Assembly (NCBI RefSeq): GCF_021033825.1
Contig: NZ_JAIFXZ010000002.1
Coordinates: forward strand, 62,001 to 126,000
DNA length: 64,000 bases
Direction of reading: 5' to 3'
DNA from: Dietzia aurantiaca
GTDB lineage: Bacteria; Actinomycetota; Actinomycetes; Mycobacteriales; Mycobacteriaceae
The translations under genes and the position numbers were made by a program. The notes under the pieces are model-generated. The model did not search any database and was not told the DNA's origin. It saw only the letters and a list, made by a program, of their open reading frames with translations. Shown here piece by piece: positions 8,457 through 17,503 of this stretch (position 1 is its first letter; the number at the start of each line of letters is the position of its first letter).

Positions 8457-10211
8457 ATGACGCAGGAGAGCACGCGCGTCGAGGACCGTCCCACGACCCT
8501 CGATGCGCAGGGGGTGCTCACGTGGGCCCGGCGCTGCGTCGAGCAGCTGGCCGAGCATCGCGAGGAGATCAACGCGCTCAACGTCTTCCCCGTGCCGGAC
8601 TCCGATACCGGGACCAACCTCCTCTACACGATGAGAGCCGCTCTGGACCGGGCGGAAGGCGAGGACGCATGGATCGCCGAGGGCGGCGGCACCGCCGGCG
8701 CCCGGGAGGTCGCGGTCGCGCTGGGCCGGGGAGCGGTTCACGGCGCGCGGGGCAACTCCGGGGTGATCCTGTCCCAGGTCCTGCGCGCGGTCGGTGAGGC
8801 CGCGACGTTCACCGTCGTCGATGCGGCCACCTACCGGCGCGCCCTGCGTACCGCCGTGACGCTCGTCGACAACGCGTTGAGCGACCCGGTCGAGGGAACC
8901 ATCGTCACCGTCCTCCGGGAGGCCGCCGCCGGTGCCGGCCGCTCCACCGCCACGTCGCTCGTCGAGGTCGCCCGCGCCGCGGCGGACTCCGCGGCGGACG
9001 CCCTGTCGCGGACGACCGCCCAGTTGTCGGTACTGCGAAATGCCGGGGTCGTCGACGCCGGCGGCCGGGGACTGCTGATCCTGCTGGACACCATGGTCGG
9101 TGTACTGACGGGAGAGACCCCCGACCGCCCTGACTACGGCGTCCCATCAGATCCGGGCGCGGGCGAGTGCGCAGCCGGAGCCGGCACAGAGAGTTCTGAC
9201 CGGGACGATGCGGGTGGGCGTGCTGTTCAGGCATCGACGCAGACGCGCTACGAGGTCATGTACTCACTGACGCACTCCGACGATGCCCGTGCCGATGAGC
9301 TCAGGTCGGCTCTCCGGACGCTCGGTGACAGCGTCGTGGTGGTGGGCGACGGAGGTGCGGGCGACCATGCCCGCTGGGCGGTTCACGTGCACACGGACGA
9401 CATCGGCCCGGCGATCGAGTCCGCACTGTCCCTGGGGCGGATCGTGGAGATCAGGGTGACCGACATGCTCGACCCCCTGGGCGAGGGCCGCGCCACCGAC
9501 GATGCCGTGGGCACGGGGAGCGCGGGGGCCTCGCCGGCTGCGGCGCGACCCACCGGCACCCCGACCCGGACTGTCGCCGCGGTCGTACGTCCCGGCTCGC
9601 TGGCGGAGTTGTTCACCGACGCCGGAGCGGCGGCAATCGACCCTGGCGATAGTGGTGAGGGAGTGATCGACGCGGTTCTGGCCCTGGAGGCCGACGAGTG
9701 CGTCGTCCTGCCCAACGGCGAGCTGTCCCGAGCGCAGATCGGCTCCCTCGATGAGGCGCTGCGCGACATGGGCCGGCACGCACTGATCCTCCCGACCGCC
9801 TCGGTGGTCCAGGGGCTCGCGGCGTTGGCGGTTCACGACGCGTCCTCGACCCTCTCGCTGGACGGTTTCGGTATGGCCGACGCGGCGGCGGCGACCCGCC
9901 ACGCGCACCTGGTCAGGGCCGAACAGGATGCGCTGACCCTGGTGGGGCGGTGTGCGGCCGGGGATCTGCTGGGCGTGATCGGCCACGACGTAGCGCTGAT
10001 CGACAGTGACCCGGTGGGGACGGTGTGCTCCATCGTCGACCGGATGCTCACGGCAGGGGGCGAACTGGTCACCCTCCTGCTGGGTGATGAGTACGACGAG
10101 CCCGCGACCGAGAACGTCCTGACGCGGCTGCGAACCGACCATCCGGATGTCGAGGTGGTGGCCTACAGCGCGGGCCCCGGCAGGATCCTGGCGCGTGTCG
10201 GGGTCGAATGA
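8457..10211 (+). CDS. DAK2/DhaL-domain kinase, FakA (YloV) type
   Basis: A 584-residue protein with an N-terminal DhaL-type nucleotide domain and a C-terminal YloV-like domain. Its NALNVFPVPDSDTGTNLLYT (about residues 39-58) is the Asp-rich Mg-ATP site, and HGARGNSGVILSQVLRA is the second ATP loop. In the FakA family this kinase phosphorylates fatty acids bound to DegV-like FakB partners. No degV gene is in this window, so the substrate is unproven. The usual PDGDTGTN reads PDSDTGTN here. A strong Shine-Dalgarno (GAGGAGGGG) precedes the ATG. It overlaps recG by 4 nt, the same pairing as in mycobacteria, where the gene is split in two. Confidence 0.85.
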   Translation: MTQESTRVEDRPTTLDAQGVLTWARRCVEQLAEHREEINALNVFPVPDSDTGTNLLYTMRAALDRAEGEDAWIAEGGGTAGAREVAVALGRGAVHGARGNSGVILSQVLRAVGEAATFTVVDAATYRRALRTAVTLVDNALSDPVEGTIVTVLREAAAGAGRSTATSLVEVARAAADSAADALSRTTAQLSVLRNAGVVDAGGRGLLILLDTMVGVLTGETPDRPDYGVPSDPGAGECAAGAGTESSDRDDAGGRAVQASTQTRYEVMYSLTHSDDARADELRSALRTLGDSVVVVGDGGAGDHARWAVHVHTDDIGPAIESALSLGRIVEIRVTDMLDPLGEGRATDDAVGTGSAGASPAAARPTGTPTRTVAAVVRPGSLAELFTDAGAAAIDPGDSGEGVIDAVLALEADECVVLPNGELSRAQIGSLDEALRDMGRHALILPTASVVQGLAALAVHDASSTLSLDGFGMADAAAATRHAHLVRAEQDALTLVGRCAAGDLLGVIGHDVALIDSDPVGTVCSIVDRMLTAGGELVTLLLGDEYDEPATENVLTRLRTDHPDVEVVAYSAGPGRILARVGVE

Positions 10212-12460
10212 CGACCTTCGCCACCACTGAGACCCCGCTCGCCGAGATCCTCGACGCCGACCTCGCCCGCCGGATCGGCACGGCGTTCGGGCACCGCACG
10301 GTCGGGGACCTGCTCCACACCCTTCCCCGGAGGTTCCGCCGGCAGGGGCAGCGCGTCGACAGGAAATCCCTCGTCGAGGGCGAGCGCGTGACCGTGATCG
10401 GCACTGTGGAGCGACTGTCGTCCTCGACCTACACGTCCAAGAAAGGTTCCAAGCAGCGCCAACGGGTGACCCTCGTGGTCACAGACGGGGGCATCGAGTT
10501 CGAGGTGGTCTTCTTCGCCGGGTGGGGAATCAAGAACATCCTCCCGGTCGGCACCGAGGCGATGTTCGACGGCACTCTGTCCACGTTCCGCGGCAAACTG
10601 AACCTCAAACACCCCGAGTTCCTCATCCTCGCCACCGCCGCGGGCGGGTCCGGAGAGCTCAAGGGCTCGGGCAACCTGGCCGCTCTGGCCGAGCTGTCGG
10701 CGAAGGTGCAGGCCGAGGGGGGTGAGAGCCTCTTCGGCCGCAGGCTCCTTCCGGTCTACGCGTCCAGGGAGGGGGTGACCTCCTGGGAGGTGTTCGGCGC
10801 CGTGGTCACGGCTCTACGGGCGTTGATTCCGGTGGTCGACCCACTCGATCAGTCGGTGATCGACGCTGTGAATCTCATGAGCCTGGACGACGCACTGCAC
10901 AAGGCCCACATGCCGTCGAGCCAGGAGGAGATGGACGCCGCGGGGTACCGCCTGCGTTTCGACGAGGCGCTGGCGCTCCAGTTGCTGCTCGGTGCCCGGC
11001 GGCGCTTCTTCTCCCGTGATCCGGCCCCGCCCAGCCCGGTCCGTGCAGACGGGCTCCGCGCCGCGATGTGGTCCCGGCTGCCGTTCGCGCTCACCGCGGG
11101 ACAGCAGTCGGTGCTGGAGGACATCTCGGCGGACCTGACCCGCGATCAGCCGATGAACAGGTTGCTGCAGGGTGAGGTCGGCTCGGGTAAGACCGTGGTG
11201 GCGCTGCTCGCGATGCTGCAGGTCCTCGATGCGGGCCGCCAGTGCGTGATGCTGGCGCCCACGGAGGTACTGGCCGTACAACATCACCGATCCCTGACCG
11301 CGATGCTCGGCGACCTCGGGGAGGGCGGTCGGCTCGGTGCGGCGGAGGGCGCCACCCGCGTGGTACTGCTGACCGGGTCGATGTCGACCGCCGCGCGGCG
11401 GCAGGCGTTGTTGGACATCGTGACGGGTGAGGCCGGGATCATCGTCGGTACGCATGCGTTGATCCAGGATTCGGTCGACTTCTTCGACCTGGGGCTGGTC
11501 GTGGTGGACGAGCAGCACCGATTCGGCGTCCGGCAGCGGGACCGACTTCGGACCAAGGGGCGGGACGGCATGGTGCCGCACCTGTTGGTGATGACGGCCA
11601 CGCCGATCCCGCGCACCATCGCGATGACGGTGTTCGGGGACCTCGAGGTGTCGGAACTGGGGGAGCTGCCGGGCGGCCGCCGCCCCATCTCCACGTCGGT
11701 GGTGCCGGCGCGGGAGAAGCCCCGGTGGTTGGAGCGGACGTGGGAGAGGGTCCGCGAGGAGGTGGCCGCCGGACATCGCGCCTATGTGGTGTGCGCACGG
11801 ATCGACGGCGACGACGACAAGCCCGCCGCCAAGGACGACGGGAGCATCCCCTTGACAGCGGCCGTGGACCTGCACCACAGCCTGTCGACCGGGCCGCTCG
11901 CCGGCCTGCGGGTCGGTCTCATGCACGGCCGACTGTCGCCGGAGGAGAAGGACACGGCGATGACGGCGTTCGCCGCCGGCCGGCTCGACGTACTCGTGTC
12001 AACGACGGTGATCGAGGTCGGCGTGGACGTCCCCGAGGCCACGGTCATCGTGGTCATGGACGCCGAACGCTTCGGTGTGAGCCAGCTGCACCAGCTCCGC
12101 GGCCGTGTGGGCCGGGGTGGCCTGTCGGGGCTGTGCCTCCTGGTCACCAACTCGCGATTCGACAGCCGGGCGATGGACAGGCTCAGCGCCGTGGCTTCGA
12201 CCACCGACGGATTCGTGTTGGCCCAGCTCGATCTCACCCAACGCCGGGAGGGCGACGTGCTCGGCGATGCGCAGTCGGGTGCCCTGTCGGCGCTGCGGAT
12301 CCTCTCGGTGGTCGAGGACGGTGCGGTCATCGGGATCGCCCGCCAGTACGCCGAGCAGATCCTGGATTCCGACCCGGGCCTGCACACGCATCCGGCGCTC
12401 GCCGAGAGGGTCTTCCGGCTGGTCGGGTCCGAGGAGTCCGCCTATCTGGAGCGATACTGA
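10208..12460 (+). CDS. recG: ATP-dependent DNA helicase RecG
   Basis: Superfamily 2 helicase that drives fork regression and branch migration. The 750-residue protein has an N-terminal wedge/OB region (RVTVIGTVERLSSSTYTSKK). It is followed by Walker A GEVGSGKTVVALLAM (about residue 322), DEQHRFGVRQRDRL (motif II, about 434), MTATPIPRT (motif III), STTVIEVGVDVPEATVIVVMDAERFG, and LRGRVGRGG (motif VI). The C-terminus DLTQRREGDVLGDAQSG is typical of RecG. Its start overlaps the DAK2 stop (ATGA), indicating coupling. The linker around residue 550 contains an extra acidic/charged stretch (DGDDDKPAAKDDG), an ordinary variable loop. Confidence 0.97.
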   Translation: MTTFATTETPLAEILDADLARRIGTAFGHRTVGDLLHTLPRRFRRQGQRVDRKSLVEGERVTVIGTVERLSSSTYTSKKGSKQRQRVTLVVTDGGIEFEVVFFAGWGIKNILPVGTEAMFDGTLSTFRGKLNLKHPEFLILATAAGGSGELKGSGNLAALAELSAKVQAEGGESLFGRRLLPVYASREGVTSWEVFGAVVTALRALIPVVDPLDQSVIDAVNLMSLDDALHKAHMPSSQEEMDAAGYRLRFDEALALQLLLGARRRFFSRDPAPPSPVRADGLRAAMWSRLPFALTAGQQSVLEDISADLTRDQPMNRLLQGEVGSGKTVVALLAMLQVLDAGRQCVMLAPTEVLAVQHHRSLTAMLGDLGEGGRLGAAEGATRVVLLTGSMSTAARRQALLDIVTGEAGIIVGTHALIQDSVDFFDLGLVVVDEQHRFGVRQRDRLRTKGRDGMVPHLLVMTATPIPRTIAMTVFGDLEVSELGELPGGRRPISTSVVPAREKPRWLERTWERVREEVAAGHRAYVVCARIDGDDDKPAAKDDGSIPLTAAVDLHHSLSTGPLAGLRVGLMHGRLSPEEKDTAMTAFAAGRLDVLVSTTVIEVGVDVPEATVIVVMDAERFGVSQLHQLRGRVGRGGLSGLCLLVTNSRFDSRAMDRLSAVASTTDGFVLAQLDLTQRREGDVLGDAQSGALSALRILSVVEDGAVIGIARQYAEQILDSDPGLHTHPALAERVFRLVGSEESAYLERY

Positions 12461-12528
12461 GCACACCGCCCGCGGTGTCCGCATCGCCCGCCAGTCAATG
12501 ACCCGCCCACCGAACGAGCAGGACTGAC

Positions 12529-13119
12529 ATGACCCGCATCATCTCCGGCCGACTCCGAGGACTCTCGATCGTCGTCCCGCCGGCCGGCACCCGGCCCACC
12601 ACGGACCGGGTCCGCGAGGCGTTGTTCAGCGCGATCGACAGTCGGGTCGACCTCGCCGGGGCGTCGGTGCTCGACCTGTTCGCCGGCTCCGGCGCGCTCG
12701 GACTCGAAGCACTCTCCCGTGGCGCCGACACGGGATGGTTCGTCGAGGAGAACCCCCGTGCCGTCGCCTGCCTCAAGAAGAACGTCGCCGGGGCGTCGGC
12801 GTTGTCGTCGTCGTCCATCACGGCGACCATCAGACGGGCGTCCCTCCCCGGCGCCCTCGGTGGCCCGTGCCCCGTCCCGGGTGGATTCGACCTGGTCCTC
12901 GCGGACCCGCCGTACGAACGCTCCGGCGTGCTCGACGAGCCGATTCTCCTGGCGCTGCGGGACGGCGGTTGGCTCGCCCCCGACGCGCTGGTGGTGTGGG
13001 AGCGGTCCAGGCGCGACCCGGCGGTGCGGTGGCCCGAGGGGTACGCGCGAGAGTTCGAGCGCACCTACGGTGAGACCGCCGTCGAGATGGCGCGACCGGT
13101 TGATACGGTCAGGCGATGA
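12529..13119 (+). CDS. rsmD: 16S rRNA m2G966 methyltransferase RsmD
   Basis: Methylates N2 of G966 of 16S rRNA using S-adenosylmethionine. The 196 residues open with RIISGRLRGLSIVVPPAGTRPTTDRVREALFS, the N-terminal RNA-binding signature. They continue with the SAM site VLDLFAGSGALGLEALSRGA and the catalytic DLVLADPPYE (N/D-PPY motif). The stretch around residues 85-115 (GASALSSSSITATIRRAS) is less conserved than in relatives. A ribosome-binding site GAGCAGGA is present. It overlaps coaD by 4 nt, the usual rsmD-coaD pairing in bacteria. Confidence 0.94.
   Translation: MTRIISGRLRGLSIVVPPAGTRPTTDRVREALFSAIDSRVDLAGASVLDLFAGSGALGLEALSRGADTGWFVEENPRAVACLKKNVAGASALSSSSITATIRRASLPGALGGPCPVPGGFDLVLADPPYERSGVLDEPILLALRDGGWLAPDALVVWERSRRDPAVRWPEGYAREFERTYGETAVEMARPVDTVRR
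13104..13109 (+). promoter_or_regulatory. Candidate -10 inside rsmD for leaderless coaD
   Basis: TACGGT in the last codons of rsmD lies 6 nt before the coaD ATG, giving coaD a possible private leaderless promoter besides read-through. Confidence 0.3.
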
Positions 13120-13589
13120 CCACAGTCGTGTGCCCAGGCTCCTTCGATCCGGTGACCCTCGGGCACCTCGACATCATCCGCCGCGCCGCGGCGCTGTTCG
13201 ACGACGTGATCGTGTGCGTGGTGGCCAACCCCAACAAACAGGGCACCTTCACCATCTCCGAGCGCAAGGCGCTCATCGAGGAGGTCTGCGCCGACATCCC
13301 CGGCGTGCGGGTCGACAGCTTCTATGGCCTGCTCGTGGACTACTGCCGCGACCAGGGCGCCACCGCCGTGATCAAGGGGCTGCGGGACTCCACGGACTAC
13401 GACTACGAACTGCCGATGGCGCACATGAACCGGTCGATCGCCGAGATCGACACCGTCTTCCTGCCCACCCGCGCCGACCTGTCGTTCGTCTCGTCCTCGC
13501 TCTGTCGGGAGGTCACCCGGCTCGGTGGCGATGTGTCCCACCTGCTGCCAGAGCCCGTCGCCACGGCGCTCAGGGAGCGGCTGGTCTGA
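13116..13589 (+). CDS. coaD: Phosphopantetheine adenylyltransferase
   Basis: Transfers AMP from ATP to 4'-phosphopantetheine, the penultimate step of coenzyme A synthesis. The 157-residue protein has the nucleotidyltransferase start VVCPGSFDPVTLGHLDIIRRAA, with the T-x-G-H form of the HxGH motif. It also has VVANPNKQGTFTISERKALIEE, the substrate loop GLRDSTDYDYELPMAHMNR, and the C-terminal SFVSSSLCREVTRLGGDVSHLLP, all characteristic of CoaD. The ATG overlaps the rsmD stop. After coaD comes a 99-nt gap with no clear terminator before sepIVA. Confidence 0.97.
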   Translation: MTTVVCPGSFDPVTLGHLDIIRRAAALFDDVIVCVVANPNKQGTFTISERKALIEEVCADIPGVRVDSFYGLLVDYCRDQGATAVIKGLRDSTDYDYELPMAHMNRSIAEIDTVFLPTRADLSFVSSSLCREVTRLGGDVSHLLPEPVATALRERLV

Positions 13590-13688
13590 ACGCCGGAGAG
13601 TAGGACACACCGCCGCCGCACCGGCCACTGCGCGTGTGTTGCGGGCACACTGGTGTGGCAAGAGTGACGAACCGGTGAAGGGACGAGC

Positions 13689-14480
13689 GTGTACCGAGTG
13701 TTCCAGGCCCTCGACGAGCTGAACGCGATGATCGAGGACGCCCGCAGTCTGCCCATGACCGCGAACTGTGTGGTCCCGCGGCACGAGTCCCTGTTGTTGC
13801 TCGACGACATCCGCGATTCCTTCCCCGGCGAACTCGACGATGCGCAGGACGTGCTCGACCAGCGCGATCGAGTGCTGGCGGAGGCCGAGGACACGGCGCA
13901 CCAGACCGTCGCGGCGGCGGATGCCGAAGCGGACCGGACCCTGCGGAACGCGCGCGAGGACGCCGACGCGATGCTCGCCGACGCCAAGGCCCGCGCCGAC
14001 CGCATGGTCGCCGAGGCCACCACGCACGCCGACGAACTGGTGGGCGACGCCCGCGCCGAGGCGGGGGAGCTGCTCGAGCGATCGCGCCGCGACGCCGAGT
14101 CCACCACTGTTCGCGCCCGCGCCGAGGCCGAGCGCCTCACCGAACAGGCCAACATCCTCTACGACCGCACCATCACCGAGGCGCGGCAGGAGCAGCAGCG
14201 CATGCTGTCCGAGTCCGAGGTCGTCCGTATCGCCGACGAGGAGGCCTCACGGGTGCGCGACGCCGCACATGCGGAGAGCGATCGCCGTCGCGAGGAGTGC
14301 GACGCCTACATCGACGACAAGATGGCGCGGTTCGAGGAGTTCCTCGGAACCACCATCCGTACCGTCACCCGCGGCCGCGAGGAGCTCCACGGCGTAGCCC
14401 CCTCGGGACGCCGTGAGCCAGGCGGGCGCCGCGCCGGGCGTGACGATGCGCTCCACGGCGACGGGTACGGAGACTACTGA
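13689..14480 (+). CDS. sepIVA: SepIVA-like DivIVA-domain septation protein
   Basis: A 263-residue, strongly charged protein with a DivIVA-like N-terminus (YRVFQALDELNAMIEDARSLPM). A long Ala/Glu/Arg-rich coiled coil follows at about residues 45-225, then a basic Gly/Arg tail. Length, order and context (between coaD and yceD-rnc) match mycobacterial SepIVA, a cytoplasmic septum-associated factor in polar-growing actinobacteria. The GTG start has GAAGGGA 6 nt upstream. It is expected to self-assemble at the membrane and interact with the division machinery; nothing in the sequence shows partners. The repetitive coiled coil makes it easy to misannotate as a generic DivIVA or ATP-synthase-b-like protein. 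Confidence 0.8.
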   Translation: MYRVFQALDELNAMIEDARSLPMTANCVVPRHESLLLLDDIRDSFPGELDDAQDVLDQRDRVLAEAEDTAHQTVAAADAEADRTLRNAREDADAMLADAKARADRMVAEATTHADELVGDARAEAGELLERSRRDAESTTVRARAEAERLTEQANILYDRTITEARQEQQRMLSESEVVRIADEEASRVRDAAHAESDRRREECDAYIDDKMARFEEFLGTTIRTVTRGREELHGVAPSGRREPGGRRAGRDDALHGDGYGDY

Positions 14481-14491
14481 CCCGAGGCGGG

Positions 14492-14497
14492 TAGTCT
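14492..14497 (+). promoter_or_regulatory. Candidate -10 of leaderless yceD-rnc operon
   Basis: TAGTCT ends 7 nt before the GTG at 14505, which lacks a Shine-Dalgarno. Confidence 0.45.
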
Positions 14498-14504
14498 GCT
14501 GGTC

Positions 14505-15086
14505 GTGTCCACCACCTCCAGGTCCCATCGTTCCGCGCCCGGCCCCCTCGTCCTCGATACGCGCAGTATCAGCAGGACACCCGGCGCGATGACGCCGATT
14601 CAGCGCGTCGCCGTGGCGCCGTCCACGATCGGGGTCGAGATGATCGCGATCCCCGAGGGGGCCGAACTCGATCTCGACCTGATGCTGACATTCGTCGACG
14701 AGGGCGTCCTCGTCACCGGTTCGGTCAGCGGACAGGCGAAGATCGAATGCGCGCGGTGCCTCGGCGAGTTCCACGCCGAGGTCGCGGTGGACCTCACCGA
14801 GATGTACGCACTGGAGAACAAGGCCGCGGCCGAGGGCGCCGAGCAGGACGAGGTTCGCCTGCTCGATGGTGATCTGCTGGACCTGGAGCCGGCGCTGGTC
14901 GACGCGTTCGGTCTGGAGTTCCCGCTGTCGCCGACGTGCACGGACTACGGTCACGCCGAGTGCATCAACGCCGACACCCCGCGCCCCGACGGGGTCTCCG
15001 GGGAGACCGAGGGGCGGATCGACCCCCGCTGGGCGGGGTTGGCCGAGAAGTTCGGCACCACCGGCACGGACGAGGGCCGCGCGTGA
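14505..15086 (+). CDS. YceD/DUF177 family protein
   Basis: A 193-residue member of the YceD (DUF177) family, associated with 23S rRNA and usually encoded just before rpmF. It shows [30 protein letters not shown], with the first Cys pair CARC, then the acidic [23 protein letters not shown]. The second cysteine group reads [11 protein letters not shown], wider than the usual closely spaced pair. The N-terminus is Ser/Arg-rich and extended. Here rnc, not rpmF, follows directly, overlapping by 4 nt. The start is a GTG with a TANNNT hexamer 7 nt upstream. The molecular role of the family is not settled. Confidence 0.85.
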   Translation: MSTTSRSHRSAPGPLVLDTRSISRTPGAMTPIQRVAVAPSTIGVEMIAIPEGAELDLDLMLTFVDEGVLVTGSVSGQAKIECARCLGEFHAEVAVDLTEMYALENKAAAEGAEQDEVRLLDGDLLDLEPALVDAFGLEFPLSPTCTDYGHAECINADTPRPDGVSGETEGRIDPRWAGLAEKFGTTGTDEGRA

Positions 15087-15781
15087 CGGATCGGCCCGGC
15101 TCACTGGGTACGGCCCTGGGCATCGAGCTTCCCGCCGAACTGGCCACCCAGGCGGTCACTCACCGCTCGTTCGCGTACGAGAACGGGGGAGCGCCCCACA
15201 ACGAGCGGCTCGAATTCCTCGGGGACGCGGTCCTCGAGTTGGTCGTGACGGAGTACCTCTACAGCGCCTACCCGGACCGTCCGGAGGGAGACCTGGCCAA
15301 GATCCGGGCGAGCCTGGTCAACACCTACGTGCTGGCCGATATCGCCCGCGAGCTCGGGCCCGGCGGGTTGGGCGCCCACCTGCGACTCGGCCGCGGGGAG
15401 GAGCTCACGGGAGGCCGGGACAAGCATTCGATCCTCGCCGACACGTTGGAGGCGGTGTTCGGGGCGGTATATCTCACGCACGGTCTCGAGCCGGCGCGGG
15501 CACTGATCGAGCGGATCATCGGCGAGCGGCTGCAGGTCGTGCCCACGCTGGGCGCCGCCCTCGACTGGAAGACCAGCCTGCAGGAGAAGTGCGCGTCGTC
15601 GGGCCGACCCAAGGCCCACTACGACATCACCTCGACCGGCCCGGATCACGACAAGACCTTCACTGCGGTGGTGTTCGTGGGGCAGGAGGGACTGGGGCGG
15701 GGTGTCGGGCGCACGAAGAAGGAAGCCGAGCAGAAGGCCGCCGAGCAGGCCTGGGCCGCACTGGACGGGAAGTCGGGCTGA
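15083..15781 (+). CDS. rnc: Ribonuclease III
   Basis: Double-strand-specific endoribonuclease that processes rRNA precursors and structured mRNAs. The 232 residues carry the signature [21 protein letters not shown] (residues about 38-58, catalytic Glu/Asp) and the second acidic site [17 protein letters not shown]-terminal dsRNA-binding domain follows ([21 protein letters not shown] through [18 protein letters not shown]). The GTG at 15083 overlaps the upstream stop as GTGA and is followed at once by the conserved N-terminus, so it is preferred over upstream in-frame starts. mutM starts 4 nt after its stop. The large hairpins elsewhere in this window would be plausible substrates. Confidence 0.96.
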   Translation: MTDRPGSLGTALGIELPAELATQAVTHRSFAYENGGAPHNERLEFLGDAVLELVVTEYLYSAYPDRPEGDLAKIRASLVNTYVLADIARELGPGGLGAHLRLGRGEELTGGRDKHSILADTLEAVFGAVYLTHGLEPARALIERIIGERLQVVPTLGAALDWKTSLQEKCASSGRPKAHYDITSTGPDHDKTFTAVVFVGQEGLGRGVGRTKKEAEQKAAEQAWAALDGKSG

Positions 15782-15785
15782 CGAG

Positions 15786-16727
15786 ATGCCCGAGTTGCCC
15801 GAGGTGGAAGTCGTCCGACGCGGTCTCGAGGACCATGTCGTGGGGCGGCGAATGGTCGGCGTCGACGTGACCGGCGTCCGCACCGCGCGCCGCCAGCCCG
15901 GCGGGGGCGCGGAGATCGAGGACCGGCTGACCGGTCGGACGGTAACCGGGGCCCGGCGGCGCGGCAAGTACCTGTGGTTGACCTTCGATGACGACGACGC
16001 CGTCGGTGCCGACTGTCTGCTGGTTCATCTGGGGATGAGCGGACAGATGCTGGTGACGGATGAGGGCGCGCCGCCCGTGCGGCACATGCACGCCCGGGCG
16101 CTCCTCGACGACGGCCGGGAGCTGCGTTTCGTCGACCAGCGCACCTTCGGTGGATGGACGGTCGTGCCGTTGACCGACGCTCTCGACGGCACCGGCGTGC
16201 TCCTGCCGGCGCCGGCGGCCCACATCGCCGCGGACCCGTTCGAGGAGGGGTTCGACCCCCTCGCCACCGCCCGGTCGATCCGGCGACGGGACACCGAGAT
16301 CAAGCGGCTCCTGCTGGACCAGACCGTCGTGTCCGGGATCGGCAACATCTACGCCGACGAGGCGCTGTGGCGATCCGGGATCCACGGTCGCCGCCGCGCC
16401 GGCGCACTCACGCTCCGTTCGGTCACCCAGACCCTGGAGCACGCCAGGGACGTGATGTCCGATGCCCTGGTCGCGGGCGGCACCTCCTTCGATGCGCTGT
16501 ACGTCAACGTCAACGGCGCCTCCGGGTACTTCGACCGCTCCCTGGACGCCTACGGCCGCACCGGCCTGCCGTGTGCCCGCTGCGGTACCGCGGTGGTGCG
16601 GGAGGATTTCATGAACCGCGGTTCGCACTTCTGTCCCGTCTGCCAGCCCGCTCCACGACGGAGCACGGTCGCACGGCGGGTGACACCACGCCGAGCCGGG
16701 AGCCGAAGCGGACCGATCGTACGATGA
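15786..16727 (+). CDS. mutM: Formamidopyrimidine-DNA glycosylase
   Basis: Bifunctional glycosylase/AP-lyase that excises 8-oxoguanine. The start MPELPEVEVVRRGLEDHVVG carries the essential N-terminal Pro2 and Glu3 after Met removal, which fixes the ATG at 15786. Further marks are LLVHLGMSGQMLV with the catalytic Lys/His region, the H2TH helix LLLDQTVVSGIGNIYADEALWRSGIHG, and the C-terminal zinc finger CARCGTAVVREDFMNRGSHFCPVCQ. A basic tail of about 20 residues follows the finger. At 313 residues it is slightly long because of that tail. It overlaps the OsmC-like gene by 4 nt. Confidence 0.97.
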   Translation: MPELPEVEVVRRGLEDHVVGRRMVGVDVTGVRTARRQPGGGAEIEDRLTGRTVTGARRRGKYLWLTFDDDDAVGADCLLVHLGMSGQMLVTDEGAPPVRHMHARALLDDGRELRFVDQRTFGGWTVVPLTDALDGTGVLLPAPAAHIAADPFEEGFDPLATARSIRRRDTEIKRLLLDQTVVSGIGNIYADEALWRSGIHGRRRAGALTLRSVTQTLEHARDVMSDALVAGGTSFDALYVNVNGASGYFDRSLDAYGRTGLPCARCGTAVVREDFMNRGSHFCPVCQPAPRRSTVARRVTPRRAGSRSGPIVR

Positions 16728-17200
16728 GTGTCATGTCCGAGAGCACTCCGCAGAGTCCCGCCCCCCAGACCGCGCCCACCAGCACCGAGCTTCGGGTGGA
16801 GCGGACCGGCACGCGCCGATACGTGGGTCTGTCGTCACGCGGCGCGCGGGTCGAGATCGGCTCGGCAGACGTGGAGGGCGTGTTCACCCCAGGTGAGCTG
16901 CTCAAGATCGCGCTCGGCGCCTGCACCGCGATGGCCTCGGACTTCACCGTGTCCCGCCGGCTGGGCGAGGACTACGACGCGACCGTTCACATCTCCGGCG
17001 ACGCCGATCGCGAGAGCGAGCGTTACCCGCGGCTCGAGGAGCTCTACGAGCTCGACATGTCCGAGATCGACGCGGCCACGGCCGAGCGGCTGGTCGCCAT
17101 GATCCGTCGCTCCGTCGACAAGGCCTGCACGGTAGGCCGAACCCTGCAGGCGGGCACCGAGATCGCGCTGGAGATCGAGACCGGGATCGATCCGCGGTGA
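16724..17200 (+). CDS. OsmC family peroxiredoxin-like protein
   Basis: A 158-residue OsmC/Ohr-fold protein. The two cysteines of the family are visible: [22 protein letters not shown] (helix Cys, about residue 66) and [17 protein letters not shown] (second Cys, about residue 132). Such proteins reduce organic or lipid hydroperoxides with a Cys pair; the exact substrate is unknown. The N-terminus is a Pro/Thr-rich stretch without motif. ATG 16724 overlaps the mutM stop; ATG 16733 is an alternative. Its place after mutM couples oxidative DNA repair and peroxide removal in one transcript. It also overlaps acyP by 4 nt. Confidence 0.87.
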   Translation: MSVMSESTPQSPAPQTAPTSTELRVERTGTRRYVGLSSRGARVEIGSADVEGVFTPGELLKIALGACTAMASDFTVSRRLGEDYDATVHISGDADRESERYPRLEELYELDMSEIDAATAERLVAMIRRSVDKACTVGRTLQAGTEIALEIETGIDPR

Positions 17201-17487
17201 GTGAACCGGCAACCGGTCACGTGCGGTTGGTCGCGTGGGTGCACGGCCGGGTACAGGGCGTGGGGTTCCGCTGGTGGACACGCAGTCGTGCCCTCGAGCT
17301 CGGACTCGCCGGGTACGCCACCAACAAGTCGGACGGCCGCGTGCACGTGGTGGCCGAGGGACCCGAGCAATCCTGCCTGGAGTTGCTCGGCAAGCTGCGC
17401 GGAGACGGCACGCCGGGGATCGTCGAGCTCGTCGTGGACTCGTGGGAGGCGGCGCGGGGCGGGCTCACGGGATTCGTCGAGCGCTGA
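17197..17487 (+). CDS. acyP: Acylphosphatase
   Basis: Small enzyme hydrolysing the carboxyl-phosphate bond of acylphosphates. The 96-residue sequence contains [29 protein letters not shown], holding the phosphate loop and catalytic Arg, and [19 protein letters not shown] with the catalytic Asn. This matches the acylphosphatase consensus throughout. The GTG overlaps the preceding stop. It sits directly before smc as in mycobacteria. It probably belongs to the mutM-osmC transcript, while smc has its own candidate promoter. Confidence 0.93.
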   Translation: MSEPATGHVRLVAWVHGRVQGVGFRWWTRSRALELGLAGYATNKSDGRVHVVAEGPEQSCLELLGKLRGDGTPGIVELVVDSWEAARGGLTGFVER

Positions 17488-17489
17488 CC

Positions 17490-17495
17490 TAGGAT
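17490..17495 (+). promoter_or_regulatory. Candidate -10 of leaderless smc
   Basis: TAGGAT ends 8 nt before the GTG of smc, in the 16-nt acyP-smc gap. Confidence 0.4.
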
Positions 17496-17503
17496 CAGCT
17501 CCC

